From positions 123,392 through 187,391 of the forward strand of contig WVXO01000031.1 of NCBI GenBank assembly GCA_011773465.1: a stretch of DNA of 64,000 nucleotides. The letters are read 5' to 3'. Shown one piece after another: positions 52,974 through 61,125 of this stretch. The stretch's first letter is position 1, and every line of letters starts with the position of its first letter. Below the pieces are notes generated by a model that did no database searches, was not told the origin of the DNA, and saw only the letters and a program-made list of their open reading frames with translations. Source of the stretch: Candidatus Aminicenantota bacterium. GTDB taxonomy: Bacteria; Acidobacteriota; Aminicenantia; Aminicenantales; Aminicenantaceae. Both the position numbers and the translations under genes were made by a program.

Positions 52974-53159
52974 ATGAAATTCAGAACAAAATTTGCGATT
53001 TTTTTAGCGGCTGTTGTTCTCACTTTTGTCGGATTTAACCTCATTGCTTTTTCCCCAGCAGTAGATTTATTAAAGCTTGGAAAAAAAGCTGGCAATGAAA
53101 TCATAGCCAATGTTCTGGCCAAGGAAGAAGTAATCACTAAACATTCCGGTAGTTCATAA
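52974..53159 (+). CDS. small exported or membrane peptide, unknown
   Basis: A 61-residue peptide starting MKFRTKFAIFLAAVVLTFVG F, a basic N-terminus plus one hydrophobic helix, then a polar Lys/Glu part ending HSGSS. AAAGGAG stands 6-7 nt before the ATG, which supports translation. A TATATA run at 52930-52935 could be a -10 box, without a good -35. A second small frame follows after 13 nt and a clear terminator closes the unit. I recognise no family; a signal peptide precursor, small membrane peptide or toxin are all possible. Confidence 0.5.
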   Translation: MKFRTKFAIFLAAVVLTFVGFNLIAFSPAVDLLKLGKKAGNEIIANVLAKEEVITKHSGSS

Positions 53160-53172
53160 AGATGAGGCTTTT

Positions 53173-53301
53173 ATGCTAAAAAGAGTGAGGAACGAAATCA
53201 TCAAAATCTGGGATTGGTTGGTAATTGACTTTGAGAAGTTGATGCTCTCCACTTCCAAAGACGGATTAAGCCTTCAGACTCAACCGATTCCCATCCTTTA
53301 A
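53173..53301 (+). CDS. small 42-residue peptide, unknown
   Basis: A short frame, MLKRVRNEIIKIWDWL at the start and QTQPIPIL at the end, with an amphipathic first half. GAGG lies 5 nt before the ATG. The TAA stop sits on the first bases of the terminator stem, the typical compact end of a real gene. It follows the 61-residue exported peptide and probably shares its transcript. No homologue is recognised, so the coding status is tentative. Confidence 0.4.
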   Translation: MLKRVRNEIIKIWDWLVIDFEKLMLSTSKDGLSLQTQPIPIL

Positions 53302-53347
53302 GAGGCTGCGGTTTCTCCCAGGCGAGTAAATTGCAGCCTCTTTTTTT
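53300..53347 (+). terminator. Rho-independent terminator
   Basis: AAGAGGCTGC (53300-53309) pairs perfectly with GCAGCCTCTT (53333-53342), giving a 10-bp stem with a 23-nt loop followed by a T run. It is the clearest intrinsic terminator in the window and closes the two-peptide unit. Confidence 0.85.
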
Positions 53348-53459
53348 ATATCATCACTTTTTAGATATGAGATTGGACTAATAGAGGTTCAAAGATCCAA
53401 AGCCAAATTTCAAACGGATGCTGAATGACTGAATATCATCAAAAATTTTTGTAGAAAGC

Positions 53460-54248
53460 CTAAAAATTATCCAGAAATTTTTGCCGCAGTTCTTCAGCTT
53501 CTACAACTGAAAATCCATAAATAGATTGGAAATTTTGTTTGATAACTTCTTTGGAATCCATCCGACTGCCGGTGCGGAAAATGGACAACATCTTATCTAG
53601 GTCATAATTGTCTATCATAAATGCAACAAAGGAACCTGACTCTGGATAGGTTTTCCCACTGTCATAACTCCTGAAAGCGTCACTTTCCAGTATACTGTCT
53701 AGAACAATCAAAGTCCCTTCATCCTAGTATTTTTTTGCCCAATAATGAACTGATTCACTCCACCACTTAGCTTCATAATCACTATTATAAGGATCTGTCG
53801 AAAAAGCAACGGCTATTCCTTCATTGAAAAAATCAGAAGGCCTTCCGATTAGAAAAGTGTAGCAATGAACGCATTCATGATTGTCCCAAGGCCATATGGT
53901 ATGCACAGCAAAATTTTCAGGATCTGCCCAACCATTCGTTGCTTTGCCAGTTATTACTTTCATATGTCCTTTATCTTTATATTTAAAATAATCAATTTTT
54001 TTTGGAATTTTAACTCCTAACCGTCCAGTTGCCCATTCATGAAAGGCTTCCTGCCTTGATGTTTGAACCTAATTCCCTTTAGAAAAATGAAAGATGAAGT
54101 TTTGAGTTTCAAGGGACTCTGTTAATTCTGTATATTCCCAACCCGTGGGAGTGAAAGGTGTCCCCTTGCAGCTTTGAAGTACAATAAAGCTAAGAAAAAA
54201 AATTATAAGAATTCTTAGCAAAATGTTCCTTGTATCCACTATTTTCAT
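53460..54248 (-). pseudogene. lipoprotein HExxH metallopeptidase (gluzincin-like) with two in-frame TAG stops
   Basis: Reading one minus-strand frame from the ATG at 54248 to the stop at 53460 gives 263 codons. Two TAG codons interrupt it, at 54069-54071 and 53724-53726, with no frameshift. The N-terminus (LLRILIIFFLSFIVLQSC) is a lipoprotein signal. The middle has NHECVHCYTF, an HExxH zinc motif, and 16-20 residues later DFFNEGIAVAFS, the NEG motif that supplies the third ligand in peptidase-MA-like gluzincins. The C-terminal part (FVAFMIDNYDLDKMLSIFRT G) is also typical. TAG ends other genes here (pdxA, mnmG, rpsF), so general recoding is unlikely. The 240-nt and 252-nt open pieces are parts of this one gene. 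Confidence 0.75.
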
Positions 54249-54727
54249 TTAAAAACCTTTTCCCTATTTAAGATTTTCTCAAACTCTAAAGGTAAAAATT
54301 TTTAGGAAAAGAGGAAGAAATTGACCATACCTAATAAATCGAATAAAAAAGATTCGCCTCAAGATTATGCCTTTGCAATTAATGCAATTGTCATTACCCC
54401 TCTTACTCGAGGTAGAGCAAATAACCTACTAATCAGGATGATAGGTTTTAATTAAGATTAGCGGGCATTTTTTGTCCTTATTTAATTAAAGAAGTAAAAA
54501 TTTGGAGATATACTTGGATTTTTCAGGACACTCGTCAATTCGACAACTCAAACAAATCTTTAGAAAAAAATATATCCCTGCAAGAACTATAATCATTATT
54601 ATCTTAATTTATTCGGCATTGCTCTCCCAAGTCTTCGATTCAAATAAAAACAAGAAAGAAAAAATATAGTAATGCTAGATGCCATAGCTATTATTATTCA
54701 AGCTTTTTATGACTTCTTATTCAAATA
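54249..54727. other. AT-rich intergenic region, no firm gene
   Basis: This 479-nt gap is A/T rich. Two short + strand frames with TTG starts can be read: 54321-54455 (44 codons, GAGGAAG upstream) and 54502 to about 54669 (some 55 codons with a hydrophobic stretch ARTIIIIILIYSALLSQVF). Neither has a recognisable family, and I do not call them genes. No tRNA-like fold or strong terminator was seen. Confidence 0.4.
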
Positions 54728-55216
54728 TCAATTTGCCTTTTTCTCTCTCACAAGAACTTGAGCCCAGGAAGAAATAGCCGCCCCCTGGCCTTCTGCACCC
54801 AGCCCTTCATTCGTCTTAGCTTTTATTCCCAAATCATCCTTTCCAACTCCAAGGATTGGGCACAAGACTTCTTTCATCTGAGGAATATAAGGCGCTAACT
54901 TAGGCTTCTCAGCAATGATAATCGAATCGATACTTAGAATCTCCAAATCCTTCTCTTTAATCATACCGAGAACCTTCTTCAGTAACGCAGTACTTTGAAT
55001 ATCTTTATATCTTGGATCTTTATCTGGGAAGATCTGCCCGATATCTTTCTCTCCCGCAGCCCCCAGAAGGGCATCTATGAGGGCATGAATCAAACAATCT
55101 CCATCAGAATGACCCTTCAATCCCTTTGGGAAATCAATCTCCACTCCCCCTAAAAAGAGTTTTCTCCCTTCCTCTAACCTGTGGATATCATAACCAAGAC
55201 CTGTTTTAATTCTCAA
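54728..55216 (-). CDS. ispF: 2-C-methyl-D-erythritol 2,4-cyclodiphosphate synthase
   Basis: A 162-residue MEP-pathway enzyme cyclising CDP-methylerythritol phosphate. The N-terminal RIKTGLGYDIHRLEEGRKL F carries the metal-binding Asp-x-His. GHSDGDCLIHALIDALLGAA GEKDIGQ and the C-terminal TNEGLGAEGQGAAISSWAQV are diagnostic. It overlaps ispD by 11 nt; the two steps are consecutive apart from IspE, whose gene is not in the window. Confidence 0.95.
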   Translation of the reverse strand: MRIKTGLGYDIHRLEEGRKLFLGGVEIDFPKGLKGHSDGDCLIHALIDALLGAAGEKDIGQIFPDKDPRYKDIQSTALLKKVLGMIKEKDLEILSIDSIIIAEKPKLAPYIPQMKEVLCPILGVGKDDLGIKAKTNEGLGAEGQGAAISSWAQVLVREKKAN

Positions 55217-55871
55217 GAAAGGCCTCCGCTATTTTCAGATCTTCAGGAGTAGTGATTTTAATATTTTTATGATCTCCCTGAACGACGACAACCTTCTTCC
55301 CTATTCTTTCCGCCAGGGATGCCTCATCTGTGCCATAAAAATTCTCTTCCTTTGCCTTATCGAGAGCTGCTTTAAGTACGCGGTAGGAAAATCCTTGAGG
55401 AGTTTGAACTCTGAAAAGTTGCTCTCTATCTAACGTCCGACTCACCTCATCTCCCTCTACAAGTTTAATCGTGTCCTCTACTGGAATGACTGGAACTGCA
55501 GCCCCAGCTTGCCGAGCCGCCTCGATGACCCGATCAATCAAATCTTCACTTACCAAAGATCTAACTCCATCATGGACAAGTACAATTTCCGCCTTCTCCG
55601 GATCAACCTGACAAAATCCCGAAAGAACAGAATCCTGTCTCCTTTTTCCCCCCTTGGCAACCGCATCAATTTTTCTGTATCGTTCTAGATACTCTTTTTT
55701 AAGGCTTAAATCCTTTAGGACCAACACGATTGCTGTAACCTTCTTATGTGCTTCAAACATTTCCAAACACCGATCTAAGACCGATTTTCCCCCTAAAAGA
55801 GCAAATTGTTTGGAAAAACCAAAGCGCCTTCCTTCTCCAGCAGCAACAATAATGGCCGTAACTTCGCTCAT
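55206..55871 (-). CDS. ispD: 2-C-methyl-D-erythritol 4-phosphate cytidylyltransferase
   Basis: A 221-residue nucleotidyltransferase of isoprenoid synthesis. VTAIIVAAGEGRRFGFSKQF opens with the nucleotide-binding motif. VLVHDGVRSLVSEDLIDRVI, VPVIPVEDTIKLVEG, FRVQTPQGFSYRVLKAA and TDEASLAERIGKKVVVVQGD are all family landmarks. It uses CTP. The start overlaps the PIN/TRAM gene stop by 4 nt, so the operon radA - PIN/TRAM - ispD - ispF is tightly packed. Confidence 0.95.
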   Translation of the reverse strand: MSEVTAIIVAAGEGRRFGFSKQFALLGGKSVLDRCLEMFEAHKKVTAIVLVLKDLSLKKEYLERYRKIDAVAKGGKRRQDSVLSGFCQVDPEKAEIVLVHDGVRSLVSEDLIDRVIEAARQAGAAVPVIPVEDTIKLVEGDEVSRTLDREQLFRVQTPQGFSYRVLKAALDKAKEENFYGTDEASLAERIGKKVVVVQGDHKNIKITTPEDLKIAEAFLEN

Positions 55872-56857
55872 CGAGAGACTTCGTTATACCGTCCGAATAT
55901 CATCTTGCCAACCGTTGTCTGAAGAACAGATGTAACGGTTACGTCAATGTTCTGTCCGATCATCTTGCGCGAGTTATCGACCACAACCATAGTTCCATCA
56001 TCCAGATAAGCCACCCCCTGGTCTTTTTCCTTTCCCTCCTTAAGAATAAAAACTTTTATTGTCTCTCCTGGTAAAACCACTGGTTTTAAAGCATTTGCGA
56101 GTTCATTAATGTTAAGAACATGGAGCCCCTGGAGCTGGGCAACTTTGTTGAGGTTAAAGTCGTTAGTGATGATTTTAGCATCCAGCTGCTTGGCTAGTTC
56201 AATGAGCTTGGAGTCCACATCTTTGATCTCAGGGTAATCCATCTCAGAAATTATGGTTGAAATTTGAGATGACTTTTGGAGGTGATCCAGAACTTCCAGC
56301 CCTCTCCTTCCCCTCTGCCTTTTTATTCCATCTGGAGAATCAGCCACCAGTTGAAGCTCCTTAAGGATAAACTGGGGGATGACAAGAGTCCCCCCGATAA
56401 ATGCGGTGTCACAAATGTCTGCAATCCGTCCGTCGATAATAACGCTCGTATCGAGAATTTTATAACCGTGCCCTACATTCTTTTCTTTGAAAAAGCGGAA
56501 AAGAAAGGGGGGATCAAGCCATTCAAACTTCCGAGAGCCGACTAAGAAACCAATGTAGGGCATGATGAGGAGAAAAAATATCCTGATAAAAGTTGTGGTG
56601 GAATTATCGCTTGAAATCGTCTGATAAATAGACCCTAAAGCCCATCCTAAAATAACACCGGCAAAAGTTCCTATTGTCGAACTCCAGATAATCTTAAACT
56701 GACTTTTTCGAATCTTGGTCTCCAGGTAGACAATGACGATGCTCAATATAAAACCAACAATCGCCCCATACTGAGGAGCTAAATTAAAAGGAGGGAAAAA
56801 ATACCCTGCCAGTGTTATGAAGACAATAATGAAAAAACGAAAAATAAGAATGCCCAT
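55868..56857 (-). CDS. PIN and TRAM domain membrane protein (YacL-like)
   Basis: A 329-residue protein. Four N-terminal hydrophobic segments (residues 1 to about 110) include FFIIVFITLAGYFFPPF and FAGVILGWALGSIYQ. A PIN domain (ILDTSVIIDGRIADICDTAF, then LIELAKQLDAKIITNDFNLN KVA, with conserved acidic residues) and a C-terminal TRAM domain (LPGETIKVFILKEGKEKDQG VAYLDDG) follow. This architecture (YacL in Bacillus) is often next to CarD and IspD genes; the nuclease target is unknown. It lies 11 nt downstream of radA. Confidence 0.9.
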   Translation of the reverse strand: MGILIFRFFIIVFITLAGYFFPPFNLAPQYGAIVGFILSIVIVYLETKIRKSQFKIIWSSTIGTFAGVILGWALGSIYQTISSDNSTTTFIRIFFLLIMPYIGFLVGSRKFEWLDPPFLFRFFKEKNVGHGYKILDTSVIIDGRIADICDTAFIGGTLVIPQFILKELQLVADSPDGIKRQRGRRGLEVLDHLQKSSQISTIISEMDYPEIKDVDSKLIELAKQLDAKIITNDFNLNKVAQLQGLHVLNINELANALKPVVLPGETIKVFILKEGKEKDQGVAYLDDGTMVVVDNSRKMIGQNIDVTVTSVLQTTVGKMIFGRYNEVSR

Positions 56858-56868
56858 TTAATTATTCC

Positions 56869-58224
56869 TCAAAATATAATGCCTAACGCTTGTTTGATAT
56901 TTTGGACGCCCCTAAGGTTCATATCCGGTATATCTTTTTTATTTATGCGAGAAAGGTTGCCCTGGGGCATAATGACAGTTTGAAAACCGAGAGAGTGAGC
57001 TTCTTTCAGCCTGGCCAGAGGTTGACCTACAGAGCGGATTTCTCCGCTCAGGCCAGCTTCTCCAAAAACAGTGACATCTGCAGGGATTGCTTTGTTCTTC
57101 AGGCAGGAGACGACTGCCATAATCACTCCTAAATCTGTAGCAGGTTCGTCGATGGCAAGGCCGCCAGCGACGTTGATATAAATATCTTCTCCGGCAAAGC
57201 TAAAGCCAAGCTTTCTTTCGACGATAGCCAAAAGCATGGCAACTCGAAAATGATCGAGGCCGATTGTCATCCTTCTCGGATTCCCAGTGAATAAGGTCGA
57301 AGAAACCAGAGCCTGAATCTCCGCCAATAAAGGACGGGAGCCCTTGATGGTACAGATAACCACACTGCCTGCCTCTTTTGTTGGTCTCTCCTTCAAGAAA
57401 AAAGCAGAAGGATTTGGAATAGCCTGAAGCCCTCTTGCTCCCATCTCAAATATGGCAAGCTCGGAAACAGGCCCAAACCTATTTTTCAGCGCGCGAAGGA
57501 CCCGATGACTGTGATCCCTTTCACCCTCAAAATAGAGGACCACATCCACCATGTGCTCCAGAGCCTTGGGCCCAGCTAAGGAGCCTTGTTTGGTGATATG
57601 GCCAATAAGAAACGAGGAAACCTGGTTTTTCTTAGCGTGCCGAAAAACCTGATTGGCTACTTCTCGAACTTGACTGATCGTACCCGGGCCAGAGGATAAC
57701 TTCGAAGAAAAAATAGTCTGGACAGAGTCTAAAACAAAAATTTTAGGATTCAGTTTTTCAGCATGGGCTATAATTCGTTCAAGATTGGTTTCTGCCAATA
57801 AATACAACTTTCCGTTATGAAGGCCGAGCCTTTCGCCTCGAATCTTGATCTGCTCCAATGATTCTTCCCCTGATACATATAACACGCTTTCGCCCTGGGC
57901 AGCAAAATCTCGGCTCACTTGAAGAAGAAGAGTAGACTTGCCTACTCCCGGCTCACCCCCGATCAATACCAGAGATCCGGGGACAACTCCACCTCCAAGA
58001 ACGGGATTTAACTCTTCAATTCCTGTCTTTATTCTTTCTCTTTTTGCTTCCTTTATTTTTTCGTAGAGGATAGGTTCGGAGGGCGGAAAAGAATATTCAG
58101 CCGTAACTTCCTCTTCCACTTCTTCAATCAAGGTATTCCACTCTCCGCAACTGGGACACCTGCCCAACCACTTAGGAGAGTTGAAGCCACAATTTTGACA
58201 TATGAAAGCTGTTTTTTGCTTCAT
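56869..58224 (-). CDS. radA: DNA repair protein RadA (Sms)
   Basis: A 451-residue RecA-like branch-migration helicase. An N-terminal four-cysteine zinc finger (Cys 9, 12, 23 and 26) is followed by a Walker A GGEPGVGKSTLLLQ, the RadA-specific KNRFG motif (LRALKNRFGPVSELAIFEM) and a C-terminal Lon-protease-like domain (DIYINVAGGLAIDEPATDLG, then FGEAGLSGEIRSVGQPLARL). It aids processing of recombination intermediates. The ATG overlaps the mlaD-type gene stop (TAATG). Confidence 0.95.
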   Translation of the reverse strand: MKQKTAFICQNCGFNSPKWLGRCPSCGEWNTLIEEVEEEVTAEYSFPPSEPILYEKIKEAKRERIKTGIEELNPVLGGGVVPGSLVLIGGEPGVGKSTLLLQVSRDFAAQGESVLYVSGEESLEQIKIRGERLGLHNGKLYLLAETNLERIIAHAEKLNPKIFVLDSVQTIFSSKLSSGPGTISQVREVANQVFRHAKKNQVSSFLIGHITKQGSLAGPKALEHMVDVVLYFEGERDHSHRVLRALKNRFGPVSELAIFEMGARGLQAIPNPSAFFLKERPTKEAGSVVICTIKGSRPLLAEIQALVSSTLFTGNPRRMTIGLDHFRVAMLLAIVERKLGFSFAGEDIYINVAGGLAIDEPATDLGVIMAVVSCLKNKAIPADVTVFGEAGLSGEIRSVGQPLARLKEAHSLGFQTVIMPQGNLSRINKKDIPDMNLRGVQNIKQALGIIF

Positions 58225-59534
58225 TAAAAACCTAACTCCAGACCAAAGTATACTTCTCTCTTGGGAGCTAAAGTAAAATTATCTACTCCAATAATAAAAT
58301 TAAAATACTCAGAGGCTGCAAATCGTGTCAAAAACCTGAAATGAGGACGGGGTTGGCGGTTAAAATCAAAAATGTCTAAACTGAACTTTAGCCGATTTCC
58401 AAACGTATAGTAATCCACCCCTGTCCCAACTTTGGATTCCATAATGCCAACTCTGGGGGCTATGCCTCCCCACCTGAGCCCGAATTGGGAAGAGTAAACA
58501 AACTTATCCATCCAGGGATCATGAATAACCTGAGCCAACAAATATTTTTTTTCCGTTGCCCATATGCCAAAGCTGAAATAATTCTTCAGCAAACTGCTCT
58601 TTCCATAATATTCTGTACTTAAGCCCGCAGTAAATCGAAGATTAGAAACTGGATAAATCAACTTTTCAAGCTCCCCCACTGCACCCTCTGCTCGCGCGTA
58701 GAGTTCCGGCTGAGAAATAAGCTTCCCTAAGGTCCCTTCACCTTTGTTAATTTTCTCCAAAGATTCATTCAAGAGCTTCAAGGACTGTTCTATTTCCTTT
58801 ATTAATTCTTGTATGCTATTCAAATTTATTTTAATATTCTCCCTATTTTCCTCAACCACATCTTTCAACATAAATATCAATTCGTCTATATTCCGAGAGA
58901 CTTCATCAACTCTTTGGTCAAATTTCTGGACAGCTTGAGAAGAACTTCGGAGACCTTGGTGGAGCTCCTCCTTGTTTGCCCCAAAAAATTCTTTTAAGTC
59001 TGATGAAAAGGAAGAAAGGTTAGAGAGAGTATTCCTGAAATTGTCCCTCGATTCTTCTCCCCCGATCAGCTCACTTATGATCCTTCCCATTTCTTTAAAC
59101 TCATTGCCTATCGAGAGCAACATGGTACCCATCTGGTCAAAACTTACAGGGGGAACTCCTTCAAGATTATCTTCTGGCTGACATATACCGGGCTCTGCCC
59201 CAGGCAGAAGTTCAACATGTTTCTCTCCTAAGAGGCCTAAAGAAGCCAGCGTAGCTTTAGAACCTCGTGGCACTTCGATCCCATAGTTAATTATCAATAT
59301 AACATTCGCCCTACTACCTTTTAGTCTTATATCCTTGACATAACCAATCTTTACTCCTGCCATCCTGACTACGGCCCTTTTTTCCAAGCCAGCAGCCGTA
59401 TCAAAAAAAACATTAAGCGAATAACCGGGCTTTCTGAAAAGAACGCTGAGGTCTCCCACAACGAATATAGCAGCGGCAATTATGAACAACGCAATTGAAA
59501 TAAATATTCCGATTTTTAACTCTCTCCTCATCAT
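58224..59534 (-). CDS. mlaD: MlaD-like MCE protein with helical linker and C-terminal barrel-like domain
   Basis: A 436-residue protein. One membrane helix (residues about 8-27) leads into an MCE domain (about 35-115; AAGLEKRAVVRMAGVKIGYV, ASLGLLGEKHVEL). A long helical or coiled-coil stretch follows at about 135-265 (FDQRVDEVSRNIDELIFML). The last 140 residues are alternating aromatic strands with several Gly turns (LRFTAGLSTEYYG, RLKFSLDIFDFN, FNFIIGVDNFT) ending VYFGLELGF, a terminal Phe as in outer-membrane barrels. E. coli MlaD is only about 183 residues. MlaF- and MlaE-like genes lie just upstream. The first or second ATG (59534 or 59531) may be used; AAGGAG suits the second. Confidence 0.85.
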   Translation of the reverse strand: MMRRELKIGIFISIALFIIAAAIFVVGDLSVLFRKPGYSLNVFFDTAAGLEKRAVVRMAGVKIGYVKDIRLKGSRANVILIINYGIEVPRGSKATLASLGLLGEKHVELLPGAEPGICQPEDNLEGVPPVSFDQMGTMLLSIGNEFKEMGRIISELIGGEESRDNFRNTLSNLSSFSSDLKEFFGANKEELHQGLRSSSQAVQKFDQRVDEVSRNIDELIFMLKDVVEENRENIKINLNSIQELIKEIEQSLKLLNESLEKINKGEGTLGKLISQPELYARAEGAVGELEKLIYPVSNLRFTAGLSTEYYGKSSLLKNYFSFGIWATEKKYLLAQVIHDPWMDKFVYSSQFGLRWGGIAPRVGIMESKVGTGVDYYTFGNRLKFSLDIFDFNRQPRPHFRFLTRFAASEYFNFIIGVDNFTLAPKREVYFGLELGF

Positions 59535-59586
59535 CGTCTCCTTATTGCCTTTAAAGAGGAATCAATCCTAATTTTAACATTATTCC

Positions 59587-60333
59587 TTACCAATTTTTAA
59601 TAGGCCCCTCCGCTTTACCATGGATAAACTGCTGAACCACTTGATTGTCTGAGTTCTTAATCTCTTCAGGACTCCCCATCTCGATAATCTGACCCTCATA
59701 AAGCATCCCAATCCTATCTGCTACCTTATAAGCGCTAACCATATCGTGAGTTATGATAAGAGTAGCCACTTTCAATTCTTCTTTCATCCTGATCACTAAT
59801 TCATTTATGGCATCTGCTCTAATCGGGTCGATACCCGTGGAGGGCTCGTCGTAGAGGATGATATCTGGTCGATAAGCGATCGCCCGGGCTAGCCCGACTC
59901 TCTTTTTCATGCCTCCGCTTAACTCGTAGGGCATTAAGTTTTCAATTCCTATTAATCCGACCTTGGCCAAGCTTTCCTTAACCAATTCTTTAATCTCTTC
60001 TTGTGAAAAATCAGTGTATCTTTCCAGACCAAAGCTTACATTCTGACCTACTGTCATGGAGTCAAATAGTGCCGATCCTTGAAAAAGCATACCAAACCTT
60101 CTGGTGACTTTATGGAGTTCATCATCTTTAAGCTTGGCGATATCCACGCCATCCACAAGAACACTTCCCTTATCAGGCTTAAATAGCCCGATTATGTGTT
60201 TAAGAAGAACACTTTTCCCGCACCCGCTCTGGCCGATGATGACTAGAGTTTCTCCGTGCTTAAGTCTTAGGTTTACACCTTGAAGGACTTTTTTTTGACC
60301 AAAAGATTTATGAAGATCAATTACGCGAATCAT
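59587..60333 (-). CDS. mlaF: MlaF-like ABC transporter ATPase (phospholipid transport)
   Basis: A 248-residue ATPase from the ATG at 60333, giving IRVIDLHKSFGQKKVLQGVN. Walker A is GQSGCGKSVLLKH, the Q-loop is MLFQGSALFDSMTVGQNVSF, the signature is LSGGMKKRVGLARA, and Walker B is IILYDEPSTGIDP, followed by the switch His in ITHDM. The frame is open further upstream, but that part lies inside mlaE and is not protein-like. Two nt separate it from mlaE. It would power retrograde or anterograde glycerophospholipid movement through the MlaD-type protein. Confidence 0.93.
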   Translation of the reverse strand: MIRVIDLHKSFGQKKVLQGVNLRLKHGETLVIIGQSGCGKSVLLKHIIGLFKPDKGSVLVDGVDIAKLKDDELHKVTRRFGMLFQGSALFDSMTVGQNVSFGLERYTDFSQEEIKELVKESLAKVGLIGIENLMPYELSGGMKKRVGLARAIAYRPDIILYDEPSTGIDPIRADAINELVIRMKEELKVATLIITHDMVSAYKVADRIGMLYEGQIIEMGSPEEIKNSDNQVVQQFIHGKAEGPIKNW

Positions 60334-60335
60334 AT

Positions 60336-61124
60336 TCAAATATCCGCTGGGAGGGCTTTGCTGAGAAAAAAGTTTACGATTAAAATAAGGATACTCGCTA
60401 TGACAACTGTCCGCGTCGTAGCTCTTCCAACTCCTTCTGCTCCCCCTTCTGTTCTTAATCCCTGCCAGCAACCTATTAAGGCAATAATAACTCCAAAAAC
60501 TGCTGATTTTATAAGCCCACTCATGATATCCCATAATTCCATATAAAGCAACGTATTCCTGATGTACAGAACCCTGTTTACTCCCATAATGTAAACATTA
60601 TAGAAAAAGCCAGCAGCCATGCCGATTATATCCCCGTAGATTGTCAAACAAGGAAGCATAACTAACGAAGCCAGAGTTCGGGGAACAACAAGGTAACGCG
60701 TCGGATCAGCTCCCAAGCTGAAGAGGGCATCAATCTGTTCAGTTATCTTCATTGTCCCGATCTCTGCAGCCATAGCCGAACCCACTCGGCCCGAAACCAT
60801 TAAACCTACCAGAATAGGGATCAATTCTTTGCTGAGGCCTAGAGAAATGATCGGTCCTCCGTAAGTCTCTGAGCCAGGACCTATGTACCTGTGAAATCCT
60901 AGGTAAGTTTGGAGCCCAAAAACAAGGCCGCCAAAAGCAGCGGTAAGAGAGACAACGGGAAGAGACCTGACTCCTATTTCCTCAAGCTGCTGAATGAAGA
61001 TTCTTTTCTCCCATGGTTTCTTAAAAAGATTCTTGAATGTCTGGAAAAAAAGCAGCCCTACTTCTCCGACCTGTTGGAGAAAAGAATTAAAATAATAAAG
61101 CGGGGATTTTGCTATTGGAAACAT
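60336..61124 (-). CDS. mlaE: MlaE-like ABC transporter permease
   Basis: A 262-residue permease from the ATG at 61124, one base after the dnaB stop. The family signature region ELIPILVGLMVSGRVGSAMA AEIGTMKITEQIDAL is conserved, as are GVRSLPVVSLTAAFGGLVFG and four to five further hydrophobic helices up to VVIASILILIVNFFLSKAL. An upstream in-frame ATG (61169) lies in dnaB and would give an atypical N-terminus. Genes mlaE, mlaF and mlaD are consecutive; mlaC and mlaA were not found here. Confidence 0.93.
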   Translation of the reverse strand: MFPIAKSPLYYFNSFLQQVGEVGLLFFQTFKNLFKKPWEKRIFIQQLEEIGVRSLPVVSLTAAFGGLVFGLQTYLGFHRYIGPGSETYGGPIISLGLSKELIPILVGLMVSGRVGSAMAAEIGTMKITEQIDALFSLGADPTRYLVVPRTLASLVMLPCLTIYGDIIGMAAGFFYNVYIMGVNRVLYIRNTLLYMELWDIMSGLIKSAVFGVIIALIGCWQGLRTEGGAEGVGRATTRTVVIASILILIVNFFLSKALPADI

Positions 61125-61125
61125 T

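Noticed and set aside
53460-54248. Genome-wide recoding of TAG
   Set aside because: TAG is the normal terminator of pdxA, mnmG and rpsF in this window, so it is not generally a sense codon.
54502-54669. Short + strand frame with a hydrophobic stretch
   Set aside because: It needs a TTG start, has a poor ribosome site and resembles no known peptide; it is mentioned only in the intergenic entry.
60334-60534. A 67-codon upstream extension of mlaF
   Set aside because: It overlaps mlaE in another frame, is rich in Tyr, Ser and Trp without family similarity, and the ATG at 60333 gives the standard start.
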